Source: Coprococcus sp. (GTDB lineage Bacteria; Bacillota_A; Clostridia; Lachnospirales; Lachnospiraceae). Taken from it: a DNA stretch of 64,000 nt. Below are positions 46,453-55,467 of the stretch, in pieces (position 1 is the first letter of the stretch; the number at the start of each line of letters is the position of its first letter). The notes under the pieces are model-generated. The model made no database searches. It saw only the letters and a list, made by a program, of their open reading frames with translations, and had not been told where the DNA came from. The DNA lies in contig JAGANU010000009.1 of NCBI GenBank assembly GCA_017624085.1, positions 1 through 64,000 on the forward strand. The letters run 5' to 3'. Position numbers and translations under genes: made by a program.

Positions 46453-47775
46453 TTAACTATCTTTCCTCTCTCGTATTATAAATTTTAGGGGCGTTCCTCT
46501 AAAACCAAAGGAATCACGTATTCTGTTTTCTATATATCTTGTATATGAAAAATGCATAAGCTCCTTATCATTTACAAAAATAACAAAGGTTGGAGGTTTT
46601 ACCGCCACCTGTGTAATATAGAAAAGCTTTAGGCGTTTGCCCTTGTCAGAAGGTGGCTGTTGCATTGCAACAGCTTCACTCATAATCTCATTGAGCACAC
46701 CGGTAGCAATTCTAAGAGAGTGATTCTCTATTACAGCATCAATCGTTTCAAACAGCTTTGGAAGCCTCTGTCCTGTCTGTGCTGAAATAAATAAAAGCTC
46801 TGCATAAGGCATATAGGAAAGCTTATTTCTTATTTCCTCAGTGAACTTGTAGATAGTCTTATCATTTTTCTCTATTGCATCCCATTTGTTGACCGCAATG
46901 ATCATTCCCTTTCCTCTTTCATGAGCAATACCTGCAATCTTGGCATCCTGGTCAGTAATGCCTTCCGTCGCATCAATGACAAGCACAGCTACGTTACATC
47001 TCTCAACCGCAGAAACAGTTCGAATTATGCTGTATCTTTCTATATCTTCCTTTATCTTGCTTTTTCTTCTAAGGCCGGCAGTATCAATAAATACATACTC
47101 CCTGCCATTTCTTACAATCTCAGTGTCAATGGCATCTCTGGTTGTTCCCGCAATGTCAGACACAATCACTCTATCCTCTCCGAGAAGCTTATTTATTATA
47201 GATGATTTTCCAACATTTGGCTTACCAATTATCGCTATTCTTGGCCTTTCATCCTCGATCTCTTCCTTGGCAGATTCATCAAAATGAGCTACAACCTCAT
47301 CTAACATATCACCAATTCCCAGTCTCGATGAGCCTGATATAGGAAACGGATCTCCAAGACCTAAATTATAAAACTCATATACATCCGGCATAAATTTCTC
47401 AAAGCTGTCAACCTTATTTACGACAAGAATAATCGGTTTTTTTGACCTTCTAAGCATATCTGCAACCTTAACGTCATCATCCACCATACCCTGTCTTACA
47501 TCTGTCATAAATAGTATCACATCAGCTGTATCAATAGCTATCTCAGCCTGTTCTCTCATACTCTTTAATATAATGTTATCTGATTCCGGTTCAATTCCTC
47601 CTGTGTCAATCAGAGTGAAGTTGTAATCAAGCCAGTTAACATCAGCATATATCCTGTCTCTTGTAACTCCGGGAGTGTCCTGGACAATAGATATCTTCTC
47701 TCCTGCAAGAGCGTTGAACAGAGTAGACTTTCCTACATTCGGCCTGCCAACTATGGCAACAATAGGTTTACTCAT
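46453..47775 (-). CDS. der: Ribosome biogenesis GTPase Der (EngA)
   Basis: A 440-residue protein with two GTPase domains in tandem and a KH-like C-terminus; it acts in 50S subunit assembly. First domain: [20 protein letters not shown] and NKVD. Second domain (from about 178): [22 protein letters not shown] and NKWD. The start [10 protein letters not shown] has GGAGG 9 bases upstream. It continues directly into plsY and follows the DUF512 gene by 34 bases, a conserved Clostridial order. Confidence 0.96.
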   Translation of the reverse strand: MSKPIVAIVGRPNVGKSTLFNALAGEKISIVQDTPGVTRDRIYADVNWLDYNFTLIDTGGIEPESDNIILKSMREQAEIAIDTADVILFMTDVRQGMVDDDVKVADMLRRSKKPIILVVNKVDSFEKFMPDVYEFYNLGLGDPFPISGSSRLGIGDMLDEVVAHFDESAKEEIEDERPRIAIIGKPNVGKSSIINKLLGEDRVIVSDIAGTTRDAIDTEIVRNGREYVFIDTAGLRRKSKIKEDIERYSIIRTVSAVERCNVAVLVIDATEGITDQDAKIAGIAHERGKGMIIAVNKWDAIEKNDKTIYKFTEEIRNKLSYMPYAELLFISAQTGQRLPKLFETIDAVIENHSLRIATGVLNEIMSEAVAMQQPPSDKGKRLKLFYITQVAVKPPTFVIFVNDKELMHFSYTRYIENRIRDSFGFRGTPLKFIIRERKDS

Positions 47776-47809
47776 CTGTCTATTCCTCCACATTTTATTC
47801 TCTAACTAA

Positions 47810-49114
47810 TCAATCACCGATAGCTGCATGTATAAACTCAGCACCACTAGATTCTACAATACAAATGTCAACTTGTAAAGCATCCCTCACATCATCTAAT
47901 GTAGTATCATCCAGGAATTTCGGTTCATCAGCCATCAGTACATTTGACGGAAGTATAAGTCTCCTTCCAAGCTCCTTGCCCTTTAGCTGTTTTATTATAT
48001 CTCCTCCGGTTAGTAGGCCTGTAACAGTTATTTTATGACCAAAGAAGTCATTTATTATCTTATACAAATGTATCTTAACATTTGGATATTTGCTGTTTAT
48101 CAGTCCTACAAGATGCTTTATGGAATCATACACCAGAGCACCTGTAGCAATGGATGCCTCATATACTCTGTCATCGCCCTTAAGAGCATCCAATTCTGTC
48201 TGAAACTCATCCAGAAGAAGTCTGACCATCCCAACACCATTTTCAAGCTGAATAAATCCGTCATAGCGTTCCGACTCAGGGAAGTCTCTTCCTGCATTGA
48301 TATACCATTCATCACTTGCCTGCACAAAATGAATACCATACTTCTCGAATGCCTTCTTCTGAAAGCTTTCCACAATATCAATAACCTCGCATGCATCCCT
48401 GGATGTGAAAGGTTCCAACTCAAATAAACCATCTCTGTAATCCGTTAAACCTACAGGAACAACAGACACGCTCCCCATTACAGGGGCAAACTGTAACAGG
48501 TCTGATAGGGTTCTCTCCAGCTCTTTCCCATCATTTATCCCCTTGCACAGTACTATCTGACCGTTCATTGGGATTTCTGCTTCATAAAACTTTCTGATAT
48601 GACCTAGAATGCTTCCGGCGAACCTGTTATTAAGCATAGCGCACCTAAGCTCAGGATTTGTTGAGTGGACAGAAATATTTATAGGTGCCAAATGATAATT
48701 GATTATTCTGTCAATATCCTTTTCCTTCATATTTGTAAGAGTAATATAATTGCCCTGAAGAAATGAAAGTCTTGAGTCATCATCCTTAAAATAAATAGTA
48801 TCTCTCATACCCTTAGGATTCTGGTCTATGAAACAGAAAATACACTTATTATAGCAAGACTTGTAGTTGTCCATAAGTGAGTTCTCAAATTCAATGCCCA
48901 GGTCCTCATCATAATCCTTTTCTATTTCAAGGAGCCATTCTTCTCCATCCTTCTTTCTGACAAGCAGCTCTATATATTCCTCATTTATCAGATACTGGTA
49001 ATCAAATATATCCTCAATCGGATGGTCATTTACCGCAACGATACTGTCTCCCGGCTCTATCTCCATCTCCATTGCTATACTGTCATCTAAAACACTTTTT
49101 ACTATATGCTCCAT
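47810..49114 (-). CDS. DUF512 / PDZ-radical-SAM-like protein
   Basis: A 434-residue protein of the DUF512 family found next to der in many Firmicutes. An N-terminal PDZ-like part (MEIEPGDSIVAVNDHPIEDI) is followed by a radical-SAM-like cluster motif, CYNKCIFCFIDQ (CxxxCxxC), and ISVHSTNPELR. The DUF512 part covers the C-terminal half. It probably holds an iron-sulfur cluster; the reaction is unknown. Its conserved company with der, pgeF and rnhB suggests a housekeeping role. Confidence 0.85.
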   Translation of the reverse strand: MEHIVKSVLDDSIAMEMEIEPGDSIVAVNDHPIEDIFDYQYLINEEYIELLVRKKDGEEWLLEIEKDYDEDLGIEFENSLMDNYKSCYNKCIFCFIDQNPKGMRDTIYFKDDDSRLSFLQGNYITLTNMKEKDIDRIINYHLAPINISVHSTNPELRCAMLNNRFAGSILGHIRKFYEAEIPMNGQIVLCKGINDGKELERTLSDLLQFAPVMGSVSVVPVGLTDYRDGLFELEPFTSRDACEVIDIVESFQKKAFEKYGIHFVQASDEWYINAGRDFPESERYDGFIQLENGVGMVRLLLDEFQTELDALKGDDRVYEASIATGALVYDSIKHLVGLINSKYPNVKIHLYKIINDFFGHKITVTGLLTGGDIIKQLKGKELGRRLILPSNVLMADEPKFLDDTTLDDVRDALQVDICIVESSGAEFIHAAIGD

Positions 49115-49130
49115 ATCCTTCTCCTATATT

Positions 49131-49967
49131 TTATAGCATTATCACTGCTCCAAGGTTTCCCCGCAGTCCATTGCTGGCTCTATGAGAAAAGAACATCTCA
49201 CTGTTGCAGCATGTACACATTCCAGATACATCAATGTTTTCAGGCAAAACTCCAAAATCTACCAGATTATAAAAATTTGCCCTCTGTAAATCAAGCAGAT
49301 ATTTCCCATTTTCCTTGCTAAACACGATATTATTTATCTGTTCCTCGCTGTAAGCTTTTTTAAACATATCAGCAACATCTGAGCTCACCTCATAGCAGGA
49401 CTTGCATATGGAAGGTCCTATAGCACATATCAAATCCGTAGGATCCGTTCCATACTCGCTGTTAAGTCTTTCTATCATACATTTGCTGATTTTATTAACA
49501 GTACCCTTCCAACCGGAATGATTCATGGCAACTACCTTTTTTACCGGGTCATAGAATAATACCGGCACGCAATCCGCATAAAATGTCATAAGGGGGATAC
49601 CGGGTACATTTGTCATAAGGCCATCAATTTCCAGTATGTCCGATTCCTTTATGATGCCCTTTCCTGCGTCAACCTCAGTTACCTTATATATGTCAGTCTT
49701 GTGAACCTGATCGGAAAATACCAGCTTCTCATGGTTATAGCCAACTGCAGCTGCAAAACGTCTGTGATTCTCCATTACATGCTCCGGATTATCACCTCTG
49801 TGAAAGCTCAGGTTCATGGAGCCAAGATACCCTTCACTGACGCCTCCAAGTCTTGTTGAAAAAGCATGAACTACACCGGCCTTATCCAGCTTATCAAAGG
49901 TAATATAGGTTACACCATTGTTTTTTCTAACATGTGAAGAAGGGACAATATTAAAATGCTTTATCAT
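49131..49967 (-). CDS. pgeF: Purine nucleoside phosphorylase/deaminase of the YfiH-LACC1 family
   Basis: A 278-residue member of the family called polyphenol oxidase, PgeF or LACC1, shown in others to act on purine nucleosides. Zinc ligands fit FHRGDNPEHV (His), FYADCVPVLFYDP (Cys) and HSGWKGT (His). The ending SHRASNGLRGNLGAV matches the family. The start MIKHFNIVPS is chosen because it lies just after the yraN stop; a longer frame overlaps yraN. The ribosome site is weak. Confidence 0.88.
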   Translation of the reverse strand: MIKHFNIVPSSHVRKNNGVTYITFDKLDKAGVVHAFSTRLGGVSEGYLGSMNLSFHRGDNPEHVMENHRRFAAAVGYNHEKLVFSDQVHKTDIYKVTEVDAGKGIIKESDILEIDGLMTNVPGIPLMTFYADCVPVLFYDPVKKVVAMNHSGWKGTVNKISKCMIERLNSEYGTDPTDLICAIGPSICKSCYEVSSDVADMFKKAYSEEQINNIVFSKENGKYLLDLQRANFYNLVDFGVLPENIDVSGMCTCCNSEMFFSHRASNGLRGNLGAVIML

Positions 49968-49992
49968 ATATTTAACCAATCCTTTTTTTGTT

Positions 49993-50361
49993 TTACCATA
50001 CACTTCCACCGATATAATCAAATGCATTCTCTATATGGTGAATACCGTCCTTAGTTACTGTTACTACATCAAATCTTACCGGCACATTTGTGCCAAGTCC
50101 GTTCAGCTTAAGATAAACCAAAGCAACCTTTGAAATCCTACGTTGCTTTTTAATATCAACGGCCTCCTCTGCCATACCCTTTTTGGTATTTGATCTGTAC
50201 TTTACTTCTATAAATATATAATAGCCGTCTTTTCTTGCAATAATATCGATCTCGCCCTGTGACACGCGAAAGTTACGGCACACTATATTATAGCCTTTAT
50301 CCATCAGGTACTGTGCCGCCCGGTTTTCATAATCACTTCCTATCTGCCTGCTATTATACAT
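49993..50361 (-). CDS. yraN: YraN/UPF0102 nuclease-fold protein
   Basis: A 122-residue UPF0102 protein with a restriction-endonuclease-like fold. The family core is clear: GSDYENRAAQYLMDKGYNIV, then GEIDIIARKDGYYIFIEVKYR with the E...D...ExK residues. It usually lies beside rnhB, as here. The start MYNSRQIG has GGAGG 5 bases upstream; a TTG four codons earlier is less likely. Its activity is not established. Confidence 0.9.
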   Translation of the reverse strand: MYNSRQIGSDYENRAAQYLMDKGYNIVCRNFRVSQGEIDIIARKDGYYIFIEVKYRSNTKKGMAEEAVDIKKQRRISKVALVYLKLNGLGTNVPVRFDVVTVTKDGIHHIENAFDYIGGSVW

Positions 50362-50375
50362 CCACACCTCCAATG

Positions 50376-51131
50376 CTATACAAACTTTGTTATAAAGGTT
50401 CTTCTGTGTATTTCACAAGGGCCAATGCTCTTAATGGCATCTATATGTTCCTTTGTGCCATAGCCCATATTTCTTGCAAAGCCGTACTCAGGATACAATG
50501 CGTCATACTCTACCATCATTCTGTCTCTTGTAACCTTTGCCACAATGCTGGCAGCAGCAATTGACGCTGAAAGTGTATCACCCTTAATTATTCCAACCTG
50601 GCTAATGTCCACTCCGGGTATATTTACAGCATCATTTAAAAGCATGTCAGGCTTTACAGAAAGCCTGCCTATAGCCTCCCTCATAGCCTCGTAGTCCGCA
50701 TTTAATATGTTAATTTCGTCAATCACCCTCGGAGATGCCATTCCTACACCTACAGCAACAGCCTTCTCCATAATTTCATCATATAAAAGCTCTCTCTTTT
50801 TTGCTGAAAGCTGCTTTGAGTCGTTAAGATAAAGAATGTCACAATCCTTTGGAAGAATTACTGCAGCAGCCACAACAGGACCTGCCAGTGGGCCTCTTCC
50901 AACCTCATCTATACCGCAAACATAACCCTTATCCTCATACTTTCTCTCGAACTCAAACATCCTATACATTCTGTTTTTTTCAGCTATGAACGCATCAAGC
51001 TTTTTTTTGGCAGACATAACGATCTTCTTTACGCCATCTCTGTCGTCCGTTTCATATTCCGCTATCAGCCCATCAAAATCTGAAATATCTGCACTATCAA
51101 ACAGCTTTTTAATATCTGATATACTTCCCAT
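50376..51131 (-). CDS. rnhB: Ribonuclease HII
   Basis: A 251-residue enzyme that removes single ribonucleotides and RNA from DNA hybrids. Catalytic residues fit CGIDEVGRGPLAGP (Asp-Glu), YLNDSKQLS (Asp) and a later Asp in the KGDTLSASIAAASI region. About 65 extra N-terminal residues (helical) precede the core, as in Bacillus RNase HII. The start MGSISDIKKL has GGAGG close upstream; a longer frame would run through the lepB-rnhB hairpin. Confidence 0.94.
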   Translation of the reverse strand: MGSISDIKKLFDSADISDFDGLIAEYETDDRDGVKKIVMSAKKKLDAFIAEKNRMYRMFEFERKYEDKGYVCGIDEVGRGPLAGPVVAAAVILPKDCDILYLNDSKQLSAKKRELLYDEIMEKAVAVGVGMASPRVIDEINILNADYEAMREAIGRLSVKPDMLLNDAVNIPGVDISQVGIIKGDTLSASIAAASIVAKVTRDRMMVEYDALYPEYGFARNMGYGTKEHIDAIKSIGPCEIHRRTFITKFV

Positions 51132-51144
51132 ACGTCCTCCGCAA

Positions 51145-51177
51145 AGAAGCCATTGCCATTTGTTGGCAACGGCTTCT
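51145..51177 (-). other. Hairpin between lepB and rnhB
   Basis: A 14-position stem with one mismatch (AGAAGCC, then TTGCCA) and a 5-base loop, ending 14 bases before the rnhB ATG. The T run is poor, so it may be a weak terminator, a processing site or a leader hairpin. Confidence 0.55.
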
Positions 51178-51186
51178 AAAAAACAT

Positions 51187-52284
51187 TTATTTAATCTTTC
51201 CAAATCCACCTGTAAATCGAAAGACAGCTCTGCCAATAATGTCATCCTTATGAACATTACCTATGGCCTCAAGCCTGCTGTCACGGCTGTTATTACGATT
51301 ATCTCCAAGAACAAAGTATTCATCCTCACCAAGAACAACCGGCTTTGCGGCCAGTCCTCTTTGGTCTGGGTCTATAACCTCTCTTCCATACACATCACCT
51401 TCAAGAGGTTCATCGTTGATATATATGATTCCATTACTGTCAATAAAGATTGTCTCCCCCGGAAGACCTATTACTCTCTTAATAAAGAAGGTTTCCTCGT
51501 CCTCCTCATCCGGTGGGAATACAACTACATCAAATCTCTTCGGACTTCCAAATTCATATTCAAGCTTATCTATCCACAGCGTATCTCCACTGTGAAGTGT
51601 ATTACTCATAGATTCTCCGCTAACCTCGGTACGCTGGCCTACAAATGTGAGAATAATCCAACAAAGAAGCACTACGCCAAGAATGTAAAGGCACAAAAAC
51701 AGCAAATCCTTTACTATATTGACCTCCTTCTCCTGAGCCGCCCGTTCCTTCTTAGCAAGCTTTTCAGCCTTTCTCTCAGCCTTCTTCTCTGCCTTTATCT
51801 GACGTCTTATAGCCTTCTCATCTATATCATCGTTCTCGGCATTGTCATCGCTATCAGGCTTATCCTCGCCCTCTGCGTTATCATCGCTTACTGTCTCGTC
51901 AACGCTTTCTGCCTTGTCGTTAGCTTCCGGCTTATCCTCTCCCTGAGCCTCGCCTATGTTATCCGACTTCTTTTTTGCCTTTGGGGCTTTTTTCGGTTTT
52001 TTATCCTTTACTTTTCCTGAGTCAACATCGCTTGCCCCAGCAGCATCTGACATAGCATCACCGTCATGCAAATGCTCTGACAATTCATCCTCGCCTGTAT
52101 CTGTATCTTCAGACTCAGCATTGAGCTTAGATGCCTTCTTTGCCGCCTTCTTTGCTTCCTTTTCCAAGGCCTTTTGGCGTTTTTTCTCGTACTTTGCAAT
52201 CTCCTTTTCTCTGGCTCTCTTCACCGGATCATCGTCAAAGATGTCATCAAGAGCCTGAGCTACATTCTTCTTCTCTTCGCTCAT
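51187..52284 (-). CDS. lepB: Signal peptidase I with long charged N-terminal extension
   Basis: A 365-residue membrane protease that cuts signal peptides from exported proteins. Catalytic Ser225 (SGESMSNTL) and Lys269 (FIKRVIGLPGE) are present, as is GDNRNNSRDSR. One membrane helix lies at about 193-215. The first 190 residues are unusual: nearly all Lys, Glu, Asp and Ala, with basic helical ends and a very acidic middle, predicted disordered or coiled coil in the cytoplasm. A normal-length copy is encoded two genes upstream. It follows rbgA by 10 bases. Confidence 0.92.
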   Translation of the reverse strand: MSEEKKNVAQALDDIFDDDPVKRAREKEIAKYEKKRQKALEKEAKKAAKKASKLNAESEDTDTGEDELSEHLHDGDAMSDAAGASDVDSGKVKDKKPKKAPKAKKKSDNIGEAQGEDKPEANDKAESVDETVSDDNAEGEDKPDSDDNAENDDIDEKAIRRQIKAEKKAERKAEKLAKKERAAQEKEVNIVKDLLFLCLYILGVVLLCWIILTFVGQRTEVSGESMSNTLHSGDTLWIDKLEYEFGSPKRFDVVVFPPDEEDEETFFIKRVIGLPGETIFIDSNGIIYINDEPLEGDVYGREVIDPDQRGLAAKPVVLGEDEYFVLGDNRNNSRDSRLEAIGNVHKDDIIGRAVFRFTGGFGKIK

Positions 52285-52294
52285 TTATACTCCT

Positions 52295-53134
52295 TTAAGG
52301 CTTCTCAAGGCTTATCTTTCCAAGCTTACCGCTTCTGAAATCGTCAAGCAGAATGGCTGCCGCCTTCTCATAATCCTGTTCGCCGCCTTTTTTTACACAT
52401 TGTCTGTTACTTGCAATACCGGATAGTATCTCAACCGGATCCATAGTACCTTCAATTTTATACCTTTGAAGCAAACTATTACAATAGTTTGCAAGCAAAA
52501 ATTTTATTAATTCAATGGCCACATCCGATATATTAAGGATCTCATCGTTTATTGAACCGATAAAAGCAAGGTTATGTCCAACTCTCTCATCATCGAACTT
52601 TGGCCACAATATTCCCGGAGTATCAAGAAGCTCAATATTCTTACTGAGCCTTATCCACTGCTTGCCCTTTGTAACTCCGGGCTTGTTTCCTACCTTAGTG
52701 CACGCCTTTTTTGCATAGGAATTGATAAAAGTGGATTTACCTACATTTGGAATTCCAACAATCATAGCTCTGATTGGTCTGTTGATAATTCCTCTCTTCC
52801 TGTCTCTTTCAATCTTTTCCTTGCAGGCCTCCTGAACAATTCCATTTATGGATTTCATGCCCATACCGTCTCTGGCATTGATTTTTGCAACAAAAAAACC
52901 CTTCTGTCTATAATACTCTTCCCACAGGGCAGTCACGCTGTCATCTGCCAGATCTGTCTTATTTAGAAGAATAAGTCTGTATTTATTTCGTGCAAGCTCA
53001 TCTATATCTGGATTTTTGCTGCTAAAAGGTATTCTGGAATCAACCAGTTCTATCACTATATCAATTAGCTTAATATCCTCCTGCATCATACGTCTTGCCT
53101 TAGTCATATGACCAGGATACCATTGTATATTCAT
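52295..53134 (-). CDS. rbgA: Ribosome biogenesis GTPase RbgA (YlqF)
   Basis: A 279-residue circularly permuted GTPase needed for late 50S assembly. Motifs appear in permuted order: LNKTDLAD (G4), then GIPNVGKSTFIN (G1), and LDTPGILWPKF (G3). An ANTAR-like C-terminal domain follows, and the N-terminal MNIQWYPGHMTKARR is exact for YlqF. It lies between the two signal peptidase genes and close to rplS, a classic Firmicute order. Confidence 0.96.
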   Translation of the reverse strand: MNIQWYPGHMTKARRMMQEDIKLIDIVIELVDSRIPFSSKNPDIDELARNKYRLILLNKTDLADDSVTALWEEYYRQKGFFVAKINARDGMGMKSINGIVQEACKEKIERDRKRGIINRPIRAMIVGIPNVGKSTFINSYAKKACTKVGNKPGVTKGKQWIRLSKNIELLDTPGILWPKFDDERVGHNLAFIGSINDEILNISDVAIELIKFLLANYCNSLLQRYKIEGTMDPVEILSGIASNRQCVKKGGEQDYEKAAAILLDDFRSGKLGKISLEKP

Positions 53135-53144
53135 AAATGTACCC

Positions 53145-53717
53145 CTATTTTACTTTTATTCGTCCTATTATCTCAGTCTTTTTTATATTTCCAACATTTG
53201 GATATCTGGAATCCTCGCTGCTGTTAACATTATCCCCAAGAAGGAAATATTCACCATCTCCCAAGGTTATAGAGTCCTCTGCAACTCCCGGAGTATATAT
53301 ATAATCATCTATAGGAGAGTCCACTAAGGGATTGCCATTGATATAAACATTGCCATTTTGTATAAGCACCGTTTCCCCCGGAAGTCCGATCACTCTTTTG
53401 ATTGTATAATACTTATCCTGATGCTCCACAGAACGAAAGGCCACGATATCGTACCTTTCAGGTTCGCCAAATGTGTATGCAAGCTGATTTACAACAAGCT
53501 TTTCCCCGTCCTCTATGGTAGGACTCATGGACGGTCCTACCATATATATATTCTGAAACCCGAAGGATACAAACCCATATCCAAGTATCATCGCTGTAAA
53601 GGCAATAACAAGCCATCCGGATATAGACTTTAACGTCTTTACAAGAGACCACTCCTGCCTTCTCTTGCGGCGACGCTCTCTACGTATTCGCTTCATTCTT
53701 TCATGTCTTTCACTCAT
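53145..53717 (-). CDS. lepB: Signal peptidase I
   Basis: A 190-residue signal peptidase of usual Gram-positive length. Very basic N-terminus (residues 1-30), one membrane helix (about 33-55), catalytic Ser63 (GPSMSPTI) and Lys107 (TIKRVIGLPGE), and GDNVNSSEDSR. It differs clearly from the longer copy at 51187, so the pair is an old duplication. It starts the lepB-rbgA-lepB-rnhB run after the rplS terminator. Confidence 0.95.
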   Translation of the reverse strand: MSERHERMKRIRRERRRKRRQEWSLVKTLKSISGWLVIAFTAMILGYGFVSFGFQNIYMVGPSMSPTIEDGEKLVVNQLAYTFGEPERYDIVAFRSVEHQDKYYTIKRVIGLPGETVLIQNGNVYINGNPLVDSPIDDYIYTPGVAEDSITLGDGEYFLLGDNVNSSEDSRYPNVGNIKKTEIIGRIKVK

Positions 53718-53741
53718 AATACATCCTCTTACAAATATTCT

Positions 53742-53772
53742 AAAAATGGCTGGAGTATATTACTCCAGCCAT
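53742..53772 (-). terminator. Terminator after rplS
   Basis: A perfect 12-bp stem (ATGGCTGGAGTA and complement) with a 3-base loop and TTTTT on the minus strand. Some read-through into lepB is likely, as no separate promoter is evident. Confidence 0.9.
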
Positions 53773-53797
53773 CTTTGTGATCATGTTATTAGCTGTA

Positions 53798-54148
53798 TTA
53801 CTTAACAAGCTCTTTAACCTTTGCTGCCTTACCAACTCTCTCACGTAAGTAGTTAATCTTGGCTCTTCTAACCTTACCTCTTCTAACTACTTCAATCTTC
53901 TCAACGAAAGGTGAGTGTACAGGCCATGTCTTCTCAACACCACATCCACTGGAAATCTTTCTTACTGTGAATGTCTCTCTGTTGCTTCCACCCTGTCTCT
54001 TGATAACAGTACCCTCGAAAATCTGGATTCTTTCCTTGTTACCTTCCTTAATTCTGTTGTGAACCTTAACAGTATCTCCTACTGAAAATTCATCAACCTT
54101 CTCCTTCATCTGAGAAGCCTCAAGATTCTTGATGTAATCCATGTTCAT
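53798..54148 (-). CDS. rplS: 50S ribosomal protein L19
   Basis: A 116-residue protein at the 30S-50S interface. Family motifs include [31 protein letters not shown] and [17 protein letters not shown]. The start MNMDYIKN has AAGGAGG 9 bases upstream; a second ATG two codons later is possible. Its 5' leader of roughly 85 bases could hold an L19 autoregulatory leader, but I cannot confirm the fold by eye. Confidence 0.96.
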   Translation of the reverse strand: MNMDYIKNLEASQMKEKVDEFSVGDTVKVHNRIKEGNKERIQIFEGTVIKRQGGSNRETFTVRKISSGCGVEKTWPVHSPFVEKIEVVRRGKVRRAKINYLRERVGKAAKVKELVK

Positions 54149-54242
54149 TTTGTGTGACCTCCTTAATATTTTGATGTTCTTACTGCCACACTTTCCAAGC
54201 TTAACAGGCACAGAGGACCATCATTTTTTTCACAACTCATTA

Positions 54243-54271
54243 AATATAACACACCAAATATGTAATTGCAA
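54243..54271 (-). promoter_or_regulatory. Promoter of rplS
   Basis: Minus-strand TTGCAA (54266-54271), 17 bases, then TATATT (54243-54248). Confidence 0.65.
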
Positions 54272-54460
54272 GCATTTATTTATAAAACATGTCATCCTTA
54301 CGGACACCGTCTCTCCCGTTGAAAGATAGGAGAGGCATTTTATGATGTCATAATAGAGCACCTCCCTTCTTATGTAATCCGGCGCACCGATACCGGCTTA
54401 GGAGACTACCACCCTATCATAGGCGTCATAAATTTGTGTAAAATACACTCGAATAAATGC
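54272..54460 (-). ncRNA. Structured intergenic region, possible decayed type I toxin locus
   Basis: Between ssrA and rplS. On the minus strand a GC-rich segment with CCGG arms (54379-54396) is followed by AAGGGAGGTG and a 3-codon frame (ATG ACA TCA TAA, 54340-54351). A hairpin with CTCTCC and GGAGAG arms (54311-54334) comes next, then GGTGTCCGTAAGGATGACA. The CCTCTCC arm could also pair with the ribosome site. The layout recalls holin-like type I toxin loci of Clostridia with the toxin frame cut short. The function is inferred only. Confidence 0.35.
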
Positions 54461-54499
54461 GCACAATTCTATTCTCTAGCTTAACTCTTATATAAATTT

Positions 54500-54527
54500 T
54501 AAAAAAAGAACAGATTGCTCTGTTCTT
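54500..54527 (-). terminator. Terminator after ssrA
   Basis: A perfect 9-bp stem (AAGAACAGA and complement), a 4-base loop and seven T on the minus strand, 77 bases past the tmRNA end. Confidence 0.88.
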
Positions 54528-54603
54528 ACATTTTACTGACTAACGCAAATATATTTTTGTATATTACTATGTCAAACATTGGGTTCGACAAAACGTAGTC
54601 AAG

Positions 54604-54942
54604 TGGAGCTGGGGGGAGTCGAACCCCCGTCCAAAAGCTCATTCACTACAGCTTCTCCCATCACAGTCAGTGTTTTAACATTCCCTCAGCCTATCGCCCA
54701 CTAACATGCTATAGACCTTAGTAGCTTCATATGTTTTCCTACATCGCAAAGCTTAGATGCAAGAGTTTGCCGAAGATCGACGCCATTCCTAAAGGCTCGG
54801 CGTTCCTAAAGGATGACGACTGCCATTAGGCAGCGTATGCTAAATTATCGTTAGCGTTTATTTTTAATCCAGCTTTTTGCGTGGCTCTGGTCCACGGATG
54901 GCTTCCATAGCTTCAAAACCCCTGTCGAAACCAGTCAACCCC
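54604..54942 (-). ncRNA. ssrA: Transfer-messenger RNA (tmRNA)
   Basis: A 339-base tmRNA that rescues stalled ribosomes with SmpB. The 5' end GGGGTTGACTGG pairs with CAGCTCC near the 3' end, and the T arm GGGGGTTCGACTCCCCC is clear. The tag frame (54826-54855) encodes ANDNLAYAA, whose hydrophobic LAYAA end marks proteins for degradation. Pseudoknot stems are visible, such as CGCCGAGCC. The CCA is not encoded. It begins 7 bases after the stop of the small membrane protein gene and is followed by a terminator. Confidence 0.96.
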
Positions 54943-54949
54943 TGATTAT

Positions 54950-55285
54950 TTATTCAGAAGCTTCTGATGTGTCATCTGCCTCGGTGTCAGCTTCACTGTC
55001 ATCAGCAAGCTCTTCTGTATCCTCGGCATCTGTTGATGTAGCAGGAAGGAGTCCTTCATATCCACTGTCCTTCCATGTCTCATCTATAAATTCATTAAGG
55101 GAATCAGCCTTAACATACTTTGGAATAACTCTGTATACCTGAACACCTATAACACTGCCAAGTATTGCTGCTATAACAACAATAGCTGAGGCAATCGCCA
55201 GGTTTTTCTTTATCTTCTGCTTGCGCAGAATCTCTTTTCTATGCTTCTTCTCATACTTCTTCTGATCTACTTTGCTCTGACTCAT
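54950..55285 (-). CDS. Small single-pass membrane protein between smpB and ssrA
   Basis: A 111-residue protein I do not recognise. A very basic N-terminus (residues 5-27) precedes one membrane helix (about 28-50), a short segment with SLNEFIDETWKD, and a strongly acidic Ser/Asp/Glu/Thr tail (84-111). With the positive-inside rule the tail would lie outside. The start MSQSKVDQKK has GGAG 10 bases upstream; earlier ATG codons lack a ribosome site. It has its own promoter, and tmRNA starts 7 bases after its stop, so the two are probably on one transcript. Confidence 0.7.
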   Translation of the reverse strand: MSQSKVDQKKYEKKHRKEILRKQKIKKNLAIASAIVVIAAILGSVIGVQVYRVIPKYVKADSLNEFIDETWKDSGYEGLLPATSTDAEDTEELADDSEADTEADDTSEASE

Positions 55286-55361
55286 AGTCCCATTCTCCAT
55301 ACGTAATAAACTATCCTGATACATAACACTATGTCGCACTATATATCATGAACACCTAGGT

Positions 55362-55391
55362 AGTATAACACATATAAGGATATTTATACAA
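55362..55391 (-). promoter_or_regulatory. Promoter upstream of the membrane protein and ssrA
   Basis: Minus-strand TTGTAT (55386-55391), 18 bases, then TATACT (55362-55367) with an extended TGT. Confidence 0.6.
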
Positions 55392-55467
55392 CCATTACTT
55401 GTATATCGTACAAATAATTCACAATATATTCACACTCAAATATAACAGTCTGAAATAATACAATATA

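Noticed and set aside
50986..52020. 344-codon plus-strand frame opposite rnhB and lepB
   Set aside because: It overlaps two well-supported genes, owes its length to the Lys/Glu-rich LepB extension read backwards, and has no ribosome site.
54604..54855. Small frames within tmRNA as protein genes
   Set aside because: The region is explained by tmRNA structure; the only translated frame is the nine-codon tag.
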